A stretch of 64,000 nucleotides of DNA from Burkholderia anthina (GTDB lineage: Bacteria > Pseudomonadota > Gammaproteobacteria > Burkholderiales > Burkholderiaceae): positions 186,001-250,000 of the forward strand of contig NZ_LNJP01000004.1 of the NCBI RefSeq assembly GCF_001547525.1, given 5' to 3'. Numbering within the stretch: position 1 is the first letter of the stretch; each line of letters opens with the position of its first letter. The notes below the pieces were generated by a model. The model was given only the letters and a program-made list of their open reading frames with translations, searched no databases and was not told the DNA's origin. Shown here piece after piece: positions 33,045 to 41,199 of the stretch. The position numbers and the translations under genes were made by a program.

Positions 33045-33572
33045 ATGCCTGCATCGATCCTGATTCGCCCCGCCACGCGGGAAGACGCGGCCGCGATGGC
33101 CGCCGTGGAAGTCGCCGCAGCGCAGCGGTTTCGTGCGATCGGCATGGCCGACATCGCCGACGGAGAGCCGACCGATGCGGCCGCCGTGCTCGAGCGCATC
33201 GACGACGGCCGCGCGTACGTCGCGGTCGATCCGCAACGCACGTGCGTGGGGTTCGCGTTCTACCGGCTGCTCGATGCGCGGCGGTTGTATCTGGAGGAAC
33301 TGGATGTCGCGCCGTCGCATGCGGGGCAGCGTATCGGCGCGCGCCTGATCGAACAGGTGACGGCGCGCGCGGCGCGGGAAGGGATCACGGAGATCGTGCT
33401 GTCGACGTTCCGCGACGCGCCGTGGAATGCGCCGTACTACGCGCGCCTCGGTTTCCGGATCATCGACGATGCAGCACTCGACGACGCGCTGCGCGCGATC
33501 CGTGCGCACCACGTCGCGCTCGGTCTCGACGAAACACGGCGCGTGTTCATGCGCGCGGACGTGCGCATCTGA
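33045..33572 (+). CDS. GNAT-family N-acetyltransferase
   Basis: A 175-aa acetyltransferase. It begins with the family's ILIRPATREDAAAMAAVE; strand 4 and the acetyl-CoA loop are LYLEELDVAPSHAGQRIGAR (Q/R-x-x-G-x-A variant: GQRIGAR), and APYYARLGFRIID is the C-terminal strand. ATG 33045 is preferred to GTG 33042. Convergent with the old yellow enzyme gene, 18 bases between stops. Substrate unknown. Confidence 0.85.
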   Translation: MPASILIRPATREDAAAMAAVEVAAAQRFRAIGMADIADGEPTDAAAVLERIDDGRAYVAVDPQRTCVGFAFYRLLDARRLYLEELDVAPSHAGQRIGARLIEQVTARAAREGITEIVLSTFRDAPWNAPYYARLGFRIIDDAALDDALRAIRAHHVALGLDETRRVFMRADVRI

Positions 33573-33590
33573 ACCCGCGCCGTTGTGCCG

Positions 33591-34652
33591 TCAGGCCGCG
33601 TCGCTCAGCGCCGGGTAGTCGGTGTAGCCGGTTTCGCCTTCCGCGTAGAACGTCTCCGGCACCGGCTGGTTGAGCGGCGCGCCGAGTTCGAGACGGCGCG
33701 GCAGGTCCGGGTTCGCGATGAACAGCTTGCCCCACGCGATCGCGTCGGCGGTGCCGTTCGCGAGCGCGGCCTGCGCGGTGTCGAGCGTGAACTGCTCGTT
33801 CGCGATCAGCGGGCCGCCGAACGCTTCCTTCAGGCGCGGGCTCAACTGATCGCCCGAATACGATTCGCGCGTGAAGATGAACGCGATCTTGCGGCGGCCG
33901 AGTTCGCGCGCGACATAACCGAAGGTTGCCGCCGGATCGGAATCGCCCATCGTATGCGCGTCGCCGCGCGGTGCCAGATGCACGCCGACCCGGCCCGCGC
34001 CCCACACGTCGATCGCCGCGTCGACCACTTCGAGCAGCAGGCGCGCGCGATTCTCGATCGGGCCGCCGTATGCATCGGTGCGGCGATTGGTGCTGTCCTG
34101 CAGGAACTGGTCGAGCAGGTAGCCGTTCGCGCCGTGAATCTCCACGCCGTCGAAGCCGGCTGCCTTCGCGTTCTCGGCGCCCTTGCGATACGCGGCGACG
34201 ATGCCCGGAATCTCGTCGAGTTCGAGTGCGCGCGGCGTCACGAACGGACGCGGCGGACGCACGAGGCTCACGTGGCCGCCCGCGGCGATCGCGCTCGGCG
34301 CGACCGGCAGGTCGCCGTTCAGGAACATCGGATCGGAGATCCGGCCGACGTGCCAGAGTTGCAGCACGATGCGCCCGCCGGCCGCGTGCACGGCCTGCGT
34401 GATCTGCTTCCAGCCTTCGACCTGCTCGTCGGACCAGATGCCGGGCGTGTCGGCATAGCCGACGCCTTGCGGCGTGACCGACGTCGCTTCGGTGATGATC
34501 AGGCCGGCCGATGCGCGCTCGGCGTAGTAGCGCGCCATCAGCGCGTTCGGCACGCGCGCCGTGCCCGCACGGGCGCGGGTGAGCGGCGCCATCACGATGC
34601 GGTTCGGCAGGGTCAGGTCACCGAGGGTAACGGGATCGAACAGCGTGGGCAT
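33591..34652 (-). CDS. Old yellow enzyme / N-ethylmaleimide-type alkene reductase
   Basis: A 353-aa FMN-dependent ene-reductase (NemA/xenobiotic reductase group). FMN-binding PNRIVMAPLTR (16-26) with Thr/Arg; active-site His173 and Asn176 in EIHGANGY and proton donor Tyr178; FLQDSTNRRTDAYGG and ENRARLL are diagnostic. It reduces electron-poor alkenes, nitrate esters and quinones with NADPH. It follows an ArsR-type regulator by 80 bases on the same strand, forming a likely repressor-enzyme operon. Confidence 0.93.
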   Translation of the reverse strand: MPTLFDPVTLGDLTLPNRIVMAPLTRARAGTARVPNALMARYYAERASAGLIITEATSVTPQGVGYADTPGIWSDEQVEGWKQITQAVHAAGGRIVLQLWHVGRISDPMFLNGDLPVAPSAIAAGGHVSLVRPPRPFVTPRALELDEIPGIVAAYRKGAENAKAAGFDGVEIHGANGYLLDQFLQDSTNRRTDAYGGPIENRARLLLEVVDAAIDVWGAGRVGVHLAPRGDAHTMGDSDPAATFGYVARELGRRKIAFIFTRESYSGDQLSPRLKEAFGGPLIANEQFTLDTAQAALANGTADAIAWGKLFIANPDLPRRLELGAPLNQPVPETFYAEGETGYTDYPALSDAA

Positions 34653-34732
34653 GGCAAATAACCTCTTACGAAAGGCGGAGAAGCCGTCGCGTCGGATACG
34701 ACGGCGCTCCGCATGGCCGGTTCGGCCGTTGG

Positions 34733-35041
34733 CTAGAGTTCGCGACGCAGCGCGTCGTGAAATGCGTCGATGACGGCCTCGTTGCGCCGGAAGAACGCCC
34801 ACTGGCCGATCCGCGTCGACGTCACGAGCCCCGCGCGCTGCAGCGTCGCGAGGTGCGCGGAGACGGTCGACTGCGACAGCCCGCAGCGCGCGTCGATCTG
34901 GCCCGCGCAGACGCCGTGTTCGTATGGCAGCGTCTGCTGCGGAAAATGCTCGTCGGGCGTTTTCAGCCAGACGAGGATTTCCCGGCGCACGGGGTTCGAG
35001 AGCGCTTTCAGGATCGCGTCGATGTCGAGTTCGGTCGGCAT
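34733..35041 (-). CDS. ArsR-family repressor upstream of the old yellow enzyme
   Basis: A 102-aa winged-helix regulator: DIDAILKALSNPVRREILVW at the N-terminus, recognition helix LSQSTVSAHLATLQRAGLV, and wing TSTRIGQWAFFRRN. The two cysteines, Cys45 and Cys53, flank the helix before the recognition helix. They differ from the ELCVCDL arsenic motif of classical ArsR but could form a thiol switch sensing electrophiles, matching the enzyme's substrates (inference). Start 35041 is the first ATG giving the family N-terminus. Confidence 0.85.
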   Translation of the reverse strand: MPTELDIDAILKALSNPVRREILVWLKTPDEHFPQQTLPYEHGVCAGQIDARCGLSQSTVSAHLATLQRAGLVTSTRIGQWAFFRRNEAVIDAFHDALRREL

Positions 35042-35387
35042 GGAAAGGCTGGGTGTTTCGGTCGGGCAAACGGGTATCGTCGATGGGCGAATCATATATC
35101 GTCTTTTTGCGATATGTTTGAAAGCACTGCCGGCAATGGGGTTGATAGGACGTTGTAATCTCGGGGTCGGATAGAGCGCGACGTGAACCGCCGTCGATGG
35201 GGCCGCCGGCTTCAGGTCGCCTTGCCTGCAATCCGCTATCGCCGTACGAGATCGGGCGAAGCGTGCATCGGCGCGGAGCGCGGTACGCAACCGGCGGGCT
35301 GATTCGTTTTCCGCAACGGACCGGCGGCGCGCGACGGATTCTGCGACCATCGCCGTTCAAGTCATATCCGCCACCCGAGCCGCCGCC
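35042..35387. promoter_or_regulatory. Divergent region with a candidate ArsR operator at 35094-35117
   Basis: ATATATCG (35094-35101) and CGATATGT (35110-35117) form a dyad with an 8-base spacer, perfect over ATATCG/CGATAT, 53-76 bases upstream of the ArsR start. AT-rich dyads of this kind are usual ArsR/SmtB operators. The rest, up to the hydrolase gene at 35388, holds no gene that I can support. Confidence 0.45.
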
Positions 35388-36557
35388 ATGTCCGTCACTT
35401 CCGCTGCCTTTTCCCGCATCCGACTCTCGCGCATGCTGCCGGCCGCTCGAGCCCTGTCCTATGCCGTTCCGCTCGCGCTGGCCTGTGCCGCCGTCGGCAT
35501 GCTGGTCGGCGCGCGGCCGGCCGAAGCCATTACGCCCACACAGCGCGAACGTCTCGAAGCGCCGGTCAAGGCCGTCGCCGACCAGCGCATAACCGTCGAC
35601 ACGCCGCAAGGCCGTGCGGTGTTGCCCGTCTACGCCGATCATCCGCTCGACCAGGCCGCGCCCGACGTCACGCGCGTGTTCATCGTGATTCACGGCACGC
35701 TGCGTAATGCCGACGCGTACTACGCATCGGGGCGCGAGGTCGTCGAGAAGGCCGGTGCGGCCGGCACGGGCACGATGGTCGTCGCGCCGCAGTTCCTGAC
35801 ACGCGCCGACGTGCGCGCGTTTTCGTTGCCCGCGCCGACGCTCGCATGGACGCAGGAAGGATGGAAGGGCGGTGAACCGGCCCGCCAGCCGGGCCCGATC
35901 AGCTCGTTCGCGGCGCTCGACGCGCTGCTCGCGCATTTCGCCGACCGCGGCCGGTACCCGTCGTTGTCGACGGTCGTCGTGATCGGCCACTCGGCCGGTG
36001 CACAGTTGCTGCAGCGTTATGCGGTGGCCGGGCGCGAAGGCGACGCGCTCGCGCGTACCGGCATTGCCGTGCGCTACGTGGTTGCGAACCCGTCGAGCTA
36101 TGTGTATTTCGACGACGAACGGCCGAATGCCGAGGCCATGGCAGGCGGCGCCTGCCCGCGCGCGACCGAATGGAAGTACGGGTTGAAGTCGGCGCCGCCT
36201 TACGTTGCGTCGCAGGACGTGCGCGATCTCGAAACGCGCTACGTCGCGCGCCATGTCGTGTACCTGCTTGGGCAGGCCGACACGAATCCCACCACGCATT
36301 TCATCGACCGTTCGTGCGCGGCGATGGCGCAGGGGCCGTACCGGCTCGCGCGCGGGCTCGCGTATTTCGATTACCTGAAGAAGCGGCATCCGGACGATCT
36401 CGCGCAGCAGGTCGTCGAAGTGCCGGGCGTCGGGCATGACGGCCTCGGCATGTTCACATCCGCTTGCGGGCTGGCCGTGCTGTTCGGGCAGGCGCTGCCG
36501 CAGTCGTGCCCGGTCGTCGCCGGTACTGCGCCGGGCATGCGCTCGGCGGGGCAGTGA
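35388..36557 (+). CDS. Predicted exported alpha/beta hydrolase
   Basis: A 389-aa protein with a long N-terminal signal (hydrophobic ~24-42, cleavage near AEA-ITPT at 47). The hydrolase core has oxyanion-hole HGTLRNA (102-108), nucleophile Ser202 in VVIGHSAGAQLLQRY and a likely catalytic His in GVGHDG near the C-terminus. Four mature cysteines are consistent with periplasmic disulfides. It is probably an esterase or lipase-like enzyme; substrate unknown. Stands alone, convergent with the cupredoxin gene. Confidence 0.82.
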   Translation: MSVTSAAFSRIRLSRMLPAARALSYAVPLALACAAVGMLVGARPAEAITPTQRERLEAPVKAVADQRITVDTPQGRAVLPVYADHPLDQAAPDVTRVFIVIHGTLRNADAYYASGREVVEKAGAAGTGTMVVAPQFLTRADVRAFSLPAPTLAWTQEGWKGGEPARQPGPISSFAALDALLAHFADRGRYPSLSTVVVIGHSAGAQLLQRYAVAGREGDALARTGIAVRYVVANPSSYVYFDDERPNAEAMAGGACPRATEWKYGLKSAPPYVASQDVRDLETRYVARHVVYLLGQADTNPTTHFIDRSCAAMAQGPYRLARGLAYFDYLKKRHPDDLAQQVVEVPGVGHDGLGMFTSACGLAVLFGQALPQSCPVVAGTAPGMRSAGQ

Positions 36558-36587
36558 GCATACGCCGATGACGACCGGCCGGCATCG

Positions 36588-36929
36588 TCATTCGACGGTG
36601 ATCGTTTCCTTCATGTACGGATGGATGCCGCAGAACACCTTGTAGACGCCCGGCTTGTCGAAGCGGAACGCATACGTCTCGTCCTGGTCGAGCGCCTTCG
36701 AATGAAAGATGCCGGCATCGTTGACGACGGTGTGCGGCTCCGCGTCGAGGTTCTTCCACGTGATCGTCGTGCCGGCCTTGATCGTGGTCGACATCGGCGA
36801 GAACATGAAATTGCGGATCGTCACGAGCGGGCCGTTCGGGCCTTGCGCGAACGCGGCGGGCGGCATGCCGGCGGCCGCGCCGCACAGGAACAGCACCGCG
36901 ACGATTCGAGATGGCTTGAAGCGGATCAT
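36588..36929 (-). CDS. Periplasmic cupredoxin (blue copper) protein
   Basis: A 113-aa protein with a signal peptide (cleavage about AFA-Q, residue 29). The plastocyanin/azurin-like core has the type 1 copper ligands His66 (EPHTVV), Cys100, His103 and Met106 (CGIHPYM). Expected to be a periplasmic electron carrier. ATG 36929 follows an AGGAGA SD. It begins 19 bases after the metallophosphoesterase stop, in the same operon; the pairing is recurrent in Burkholderia-like genomes as I recall, but its meaning is unknown. Confidence 0.88.
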   Translation of the reverse strand: MIRFKPSRIVAVLFLCGAAAGMPPAAFAQGPNGPLVTIRNFMFSPMSTTIKAGTTITWKNLDAEPHTVVNDAGIFHSKALDQDETYAFRFDKPGVYKVFCGIHPYMKETITVE

Positions 36930-36948
36930 GTCGGTCTCCTTATTTTTG

Positions 36949-37893
36949 TCACGCAAGCGTCGTGTCATGCAGCGACGACGCGACCGGATGGCCGGCGAAT
37001 TCGACGGTCGTCACGCCGAGCATCGAAGGCAGCCGGTCGTGCGGCACCGTGAGCGGCACCGGTCCCGGGCCGTTGCCGGCCGTCGGCTGCGGGAACGCGG
37101 TCGAGCGGGCGGTATGAAACGTCACGTTGCCCTCGACCTTCGACACGATCTGGTGGATGTGCCCGTTCAGCACGGTGACCGAGCCGAAGCGGCGCAGCAG
37201 CGCCATCGTCTGCGGCGCATCGCCGGTGCCCCAGCCCCACGGTTCGTAGATGGTCCACATCGGCATGTGCGAGAACACGACGATTGGCGTGCTCGACGAG
37301 CGGCCTTTCAGGTCCTGCGCGAGCCACGCGAGCTGCTCGTCGCCGAAGCTGCCGAGCCCGTTCGGCTTGAAGTGCATCACGTTGACGAGGCCGATGAAGT
37401 GCACGCCCGCGTGGTCGAAGCTGTAATAGCCGCGGTTGTCCGACGCGTTGCCGAACCGGCCGAAATATTCGGCACCCGAACCGTCGGTGACGTCGTGTTC
37501 GCCGGGCACCGTGTGCAGTTCCGGCACGCGCAGCGCGGACAGCAACTGCGACGCGTGGTCGAATTCCTCGGGCTTCGACAGATGCGTGATGTCGCCGGTA
37601 TGGATCGCCAGCGCGGGCAGCGCAGGCATCCCGTTGACGAGATCGATCGTCTGCTTCAGCGTGGCCGACACGTCGGGATTCGCGTCCTTGTTGAAGCCGA
37701 TGTGCGTATCGCTGATCTGCACGAACAGCGGCTGGCCCGCGGCGGCCGGGCGCGCGTCGCCGGCCTGCGCGAGGGCGATATCGAACGGCGTGAGGATGCC
37801 GCCCGACAGCGTGAACAGCGTGCCGAGCCCGCCGAAGGCCATGCATTGCAGAGCCTTGCGACGCGACGGGCGGGTGGGGGTCGATGAAGCCAT
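36949..37893 (-). CDS. Exported metallophosphoesterase
   Basis: A 314-aa calcineurin-like phosphoesterase. The N-terminus SRRKALQCMAFGGLGTLFTL looks like a twin-arginine (Tat) signal. Metal motifs: SDTHIG (D-x-H), GDITH, PGEHDV where the family usually has GNH(D/E), FSHMP and NGHIHQ. The Asn-to-Glu change at the bridging-ligand position is notable. Probably folded with its metals in the cytosol and exported to the periplasm. Co-transcribed with the cupredoxin. The natural substrate is unknown. Confidence 0.88.
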   Translation of the reverse strand: MASSTPTRPSRRKALQCMAFGGLGTLFTLSGGILTPFDIALAQAGDARPAAAGQPLFVQISDTHIGFNKDANPDVSATLKQTIDLVNGMPALPALAIHTGDITHLSKPEEFDHASQLLSALRVPELHTVPGEHDVTDGSGAEYFGRFGNASDNRGYYSFDHAGVHFIGLVNVMHFKPNGLGSFGDEQLAWLAQDLKGRSSSTPIVVFSHMPMWTIYEPWGWGTGDAPQTMALLRRFGSVTVLNGHIHQIVSKVEGNVTFHTARSTAFPQPTAGNGPGPVPLTVPHDRLPSMLGVTTVEFAGHPVASSLHDTTLA

Positions 37894-38044
37894 GTGAGCC
37901 TCGCATTCGCGTGACGAAACCGGACGGCCGGATCGTCCTGGAATAAGCCGGCGCCTTCGCATGCGATACCGGCGAAGCGGCGGATTTATTCCCAGCCGTT
38001 GCGAGGTCGAAAGCCGGCGCCCGCGCCCGCCACGCGAACGATCG

Positions 38045-38923
38045 TCATTCGGGCAGGTCGCGCTGGTTGGTATCCCACTCGATCCCGCCGGCATTGAGCC
38101 GCTCGATCTTTTCCATCCGCTGCCGCGCGAGCTCCGGCAGCCGGTTCGTCACGGCAATCACGAGCGCCTCGGTGAGCGCCAGCGCCGGCACGTTGGTCTG
38201 CAGCATCGCGAACGGGCGCCCCTGGATCCGCAGCACGATTTCCGCGAACGCGGCGATCGGCGAGCGCCATTCGTCGGTGATCAGCAGGATTCGCGCGCCG
38301 AGCCGGTGCGCGGCCTGCGCGAAGCGGATGCTGTCCTTCTGGTAACGGCGAAAGTCGAAGATCACGAGCACGTCGTTGCGCCCCATGTCGACCAGCGCGA
38401 CGGATGCGAGATTCACGTTCGGCTCGACGTACTGCACACGCGGCCGCGCATAGGCGAGCGTGAACGAGAACAGCGACGCGAGCGGCGCCGTATACCGCCC
38501 GCCGCCGCAGAAAATGCGTACGTCCGGATCGGCCAGCACCGCCACGGCCGCGTCGAACGCGGCCGCGTCGAGCCCTTCGATCGTCGCCGCGAGCGATTCG
38601 GACAGCCGCTGGAAGATCGCCGCATGACTGTCGCGCATGCCGGTTTCCGAGTGGAACGCATCCATCCGCGCGAGCGGCGAATTCATCGCGGTGTCGATCT
38701 CGTCGTGCAGCGCCTGTTGGAACGACGAGTAGTTCGGGAAACCGATCCGGACGACGAAGCGGAACACGGTCGGGTCGCTGACTTCCGCCTGCTTCGCAAA
38801 CTGCGCGATGGGGCCCAGCCCGAGACTGGGATAGCGCTCCAGCAACGCCTGCGCGACCTTCTGTTCCGACGGCGTGAAGCTATCCATCTGGGATAACAAC
38901 AACGCCCTGATGCTCGTCCCCAT
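38045..38923 (-). CDS. RpiR/MurR-family regulator
   Basis: A 292-aa regulator. N-terminal RpiR HTH (~1-75): FTPSEQKVAQALLERY, AKQAEVSDPTVFRFVVRIGF. The C-terminal SIS domain (~130-260), with FCGGGRYTAPLASLFSFTLA and VLVIFDFRRYQKDS, normally binds phosphosugars, but members next to amino-acid genes are known. It is divergent from the gamma-glutamyltranspeptidase gene, 373 bases away, and is the probable regulator of that gene and of the symporter. Confidence 0.88.
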   Translation of the reverse strand: MGTSIRALLLSQMDSFTPSEQKVAQALLERYPSLGLGPIAQFAKQAEVSDPTVFRFVVRIGFPNYSSFQQALHDEIDTAMNSPLARMDAFHSETGMRDSHAAIFQRLSESLAATIEGLDAAAFDAAVAVLADPDVRIFCGGGRYTAPLASLFSFTLAYARPRVQYVEPNVNLASVALVDMGRNDVLVIFDFRRYQKDSIRFAQAAHRLGARILLITDEWRSPIAAFAEIVLRIQGRPFAMLQTNVPALALTEALVIAVTNRLPELARQRMEKIERLNAGGIEWDTNQRDLPE

Positions 38924-39082
38924 CGGTACTCCGGCTTTCTATCTGAATTGAACTGAACGACCAAACGGCAGACGGGCGTCTGCCGCCAACTGCACGCATG
39001 TTAGCCGATCGACGTGCCGCAGGCCGCGTACGGCCTGAAATTAGAGGGACGCATCACCCTGCTCAACGAATACGTTCATATG

Positions 39083-39101
39083 TGTAATAAATCGAACATT
39101 C
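39083..39101 (+). promoter_or_regulatory. 19-bp element upstream of ggt (left copy)
   Basis: TGTAATAAATCGAACATTC. An inverted copy with 15 of 19 matching bases is found at 39196-39214; the two flank the predicted ggt promoter. Candidate RpiR binding sites that could be bridged by a DNA loop. Confidence 0.45.
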
Positions 39102-39153
39102 ATTGTCAGTCTTATCGACGTGCTTTCGCGTCAAATTCAGGGCTTACCCTAGG

Positions 39154-39182
39154 TTTTGGCCCAAAAAACCGAGTGCTATGAT
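39154..39182 (+). promoter_or_regulatory. Predicted ggt promoter
   Basis: TTTTGG (39154-39159), 17-base spacer, TATGAT (39177-39182). An AGGG-CTTA-CCCT dyad (39139-39150) lies immediately upstream of the -35, resembling dyads before the major porin and the DUF4148 gene. Confidence 0.45.
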
Positions 39183-39195
39183 CGCGGCCTCACTG

Positions 39196-39214
39196 GAATG
39201 TATCGTTTATTACA
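39196..39214 (-). promoter_or_regulatory. 19-bp element upstream of ggt (right, inverted copy)
   Basis: On the minus strand reads TGTAATAAACGATACATTC, the counterpart of 39083-39101. Its position just after the predicted +1 would suit repression. Confidence 0.45.
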
Positions 39215-39296
39215 TTTCGGATTGGCAGCGTCGACACGTAGTTGCGCACCGGTGCATTCCCGCATGGCCCGGTTTATTCGTCTGGAGGATCCCGTC

Positions 39297-41048
39297 ATGA
39301 GGCGGCTCGTAATACTCACCCTGTTGTCGGCGATGAGCGTGTGCGCGTTCGCCGCGTCGGACCCGGCGGTCGAAGCGAAGAACGGCATGGTCGTGTCGTC
39401 GCAGCACTTCGCGTCGCAGATCGGCGTCGACATCCTGAAGGCAGGCGGCAACGCGGTGGACGCGGCGGTCGCCGTCGGCTATGCGCAGGCGGTGACCAAT
39501 TCGTGCTGCGGCAACATCGGCGGCGGCGGTTTCATGACGATCCATCTGGCCGACGGTCGCGACCGCTTCATCAATTTCCGCGAGACGGCGCCGGCCGCGG
39601 CGTCCGCGAACATGTATCTCGATGCGTCGGGCAACGTCATTCCGGAGCAGAGCCTGTACGGCTATCGCGCGGTCGGCGTACCGGGTACGGTGGCGGGCCT
39701 CGATCTCGCGCAGCGCAAGTACGGGAAGCTGACGCGCCGGCAGGTGATGGCGCCGGCGATCCGGCTCGCGCGTGACGGCTTCGTGCTGACGCGCGGCGAT
39801 ACCGACATCCTCGACACGACGGTCGAGCGCTTCAGGAAGGATCCCGAAGCCGCACGCATCTTCCTGCGCCCGGACGGCTCGGCGCTGCAGCCGGGCGACC
39901 GCCTGGTGCAGAAGGATCTGGCCCGCACGCTCGAACGCATCGCGGAGCAGGGGCCCGACGCGTTCTATCACGGCGAGATCCCGAAGATCGTCGAGGCGGC
40001 CGCCAAGCGCGGCGGCGGCGTGATCACGGCGGCAGACTTCGCGTCCTATCGCGCGCAGGACATGGCGCCGCTGACGTGCACGTATCGCGGCTACGAGTTC
40101 GTGTCGGCGCCGCCGCCGAGCTCGGGCGGCGTGACGATGTGCGAGACGCTGAACATCCTCGAAGGGTATGACCTGCGCAAGCTCGGCTACCACTCGGCCG
40201 CGGCGGTCCACTACATGACCGAAGCGATGCGCCACGCGTACGAAGACCGCAACACGCTCCTCGGCGATCCGGACTTCATCGACAACCCGGTCGCGAAGCT
40301 GACGAGCAAGGAATACGCGGCGCAGATCCGCAAGAGCATCCATGCGGATACGGCTACGCCGTCGGTCGACGTGCAGCCCGGTGTCGGCGTGCACGAGAAG
40401 CCGGAAACGACGCATTACTCGATCGTCGACCACGACGGCAATGCGGTGTCGACGACCTATACGGTCAACGGCCGCTTCGGCGCCGTGGTCATCGCGCCGG
40501 GCACGGGTTTCTTCCTCAACGACGAGATGGACGACTTCACCGTGAAGGTCGGCGCGCAGAACCTGTTCGGCCTCGTGCAGGGCACGCGCAACTCGATCGC
40601 GCCGGGCAAGCGTCCGCTGTCGTCGATGGCGCCGACCATCGTGAAGAAGGACGGCAAGGTGTTCATGGTGGTCGGCTCGCCGGGCGGCTCGCGCATCATC
40701 ACGATCACGCTGCAGACCGTGCTGAACGTGATCGACTACGGGATGACGCCGCAGGACGCGGTCGCCGCGCCGCGCATCCATCACCAGTGGCTGCCCGACG
40801 CGGTCTATTACGAAACCTACGGCCTGTCGCCCGACACGCTCGCGATCCTGCGCAACATGGGCTACAAGATGGTCGAGCAGACGCCGTGGGGCGCCGCCGA
40901 GCTGATCATGGTCGGCCTGCCGGGCACCGAAGCGGCGAGCCGCCAGAGTTCCGGGAACGATTCGTCCGTGTCCGGCAACGTGCGTGTCGGCTTCATCTAC
41001 GGCTACAACGACCCGCGCCGTCCGGCCGGTTCGGCGATCGGCTACTGA
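39297..41048 (+). CDS. ggt: Gamma-glutamyltranspeptidase
   Basis: A 583-aa periplasmic enzyme that cleaves or transfers gamma-glutamyl groups from glutathione and similar peptides. Signal peptide to ~residue 20 (CAFAAS). The autoprocessing site is Thr371 in PETTHYSIVDHDGNAVS, which would give subunits of ~350 and ~213 residues; substrate residues are seen in RETAPA, LNDEMDDF, KRPLSSMAPTIV and GSPGGSRII. ATG 39297 has TGGAGGA 8 bases upstream; a longer in-frame start at 39156 would cross the promoter. Followed by a glutamate-type symporter. Confidence 0.94.
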   Translation: MRRLVILTLLSAMSVCAFAASDPAVEAKNGMVVSSQHFASQIGVDILKAGGNAVDAAVAVGYAQAVTNSCCGNIGGGGFMTIHLADGRDRFINFRETAPAAASANMYLDASGNVIPEQSLYGYRAVGVPGTVAGLDLAQRKYGKLTRRQVMAPAIRLARDGFVLTRGDTDILDTTVERFRKDPEAARIFLRPDGSALQPGDRLVQKDLARTLERIAEQGPDAFYHGEIPKIVEAAAKRGGGVITAADFASYRAQDMAPLTCTYRGYEFVSAPPPSSGGVTMCETLNILEGYDLRKLGYHSAAAVHYMTEAMRHAYEDRNTLLGDPDFIDNPVAKLTSKEYAAQIRKSIHADTATPSVDVQPGVGVHEKPETTHYSIVDHDGNAVSTTYTVNGRFGAVVIAPGTGFFLNDEMDDFTVKVGAQNLFGLVQGTRNSIAPGKRPLSSMAPTIVKKDGKVFMVVGSPGGSRIITITLQTVLNVIDYGMTPQDAVAAPRIHHQWLPDAVYYETYGLSPDTLAILRNMGYKMVEQTPWGAAELIMVGLPGTEAASRQSSGNDSSVSGNVRVGFIYGYNDPRRPAGSAIGY

Positions 41049-41199
41049 CCCGACCGTTTCATCCCGAATCGCTGCCGCCGGCGTTCGCGTTGCCGCGAAT
41101 GCCGGTGCGGCGGCAGCGCGCCCGTCGGCGGACATCCACCAGCCTGAGCGGCGCGCACCTTTCTTCCGTCAACTCCATCGCCACTCGGCGAACTCCGTC

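Noticed and set aside
34653-36437. Upstream in-frame extension of the old yellow enzyme frame
   Set aside because: Runs antisense to the ArsR operator region and hydrolase gene; family similarity starts at 34652.
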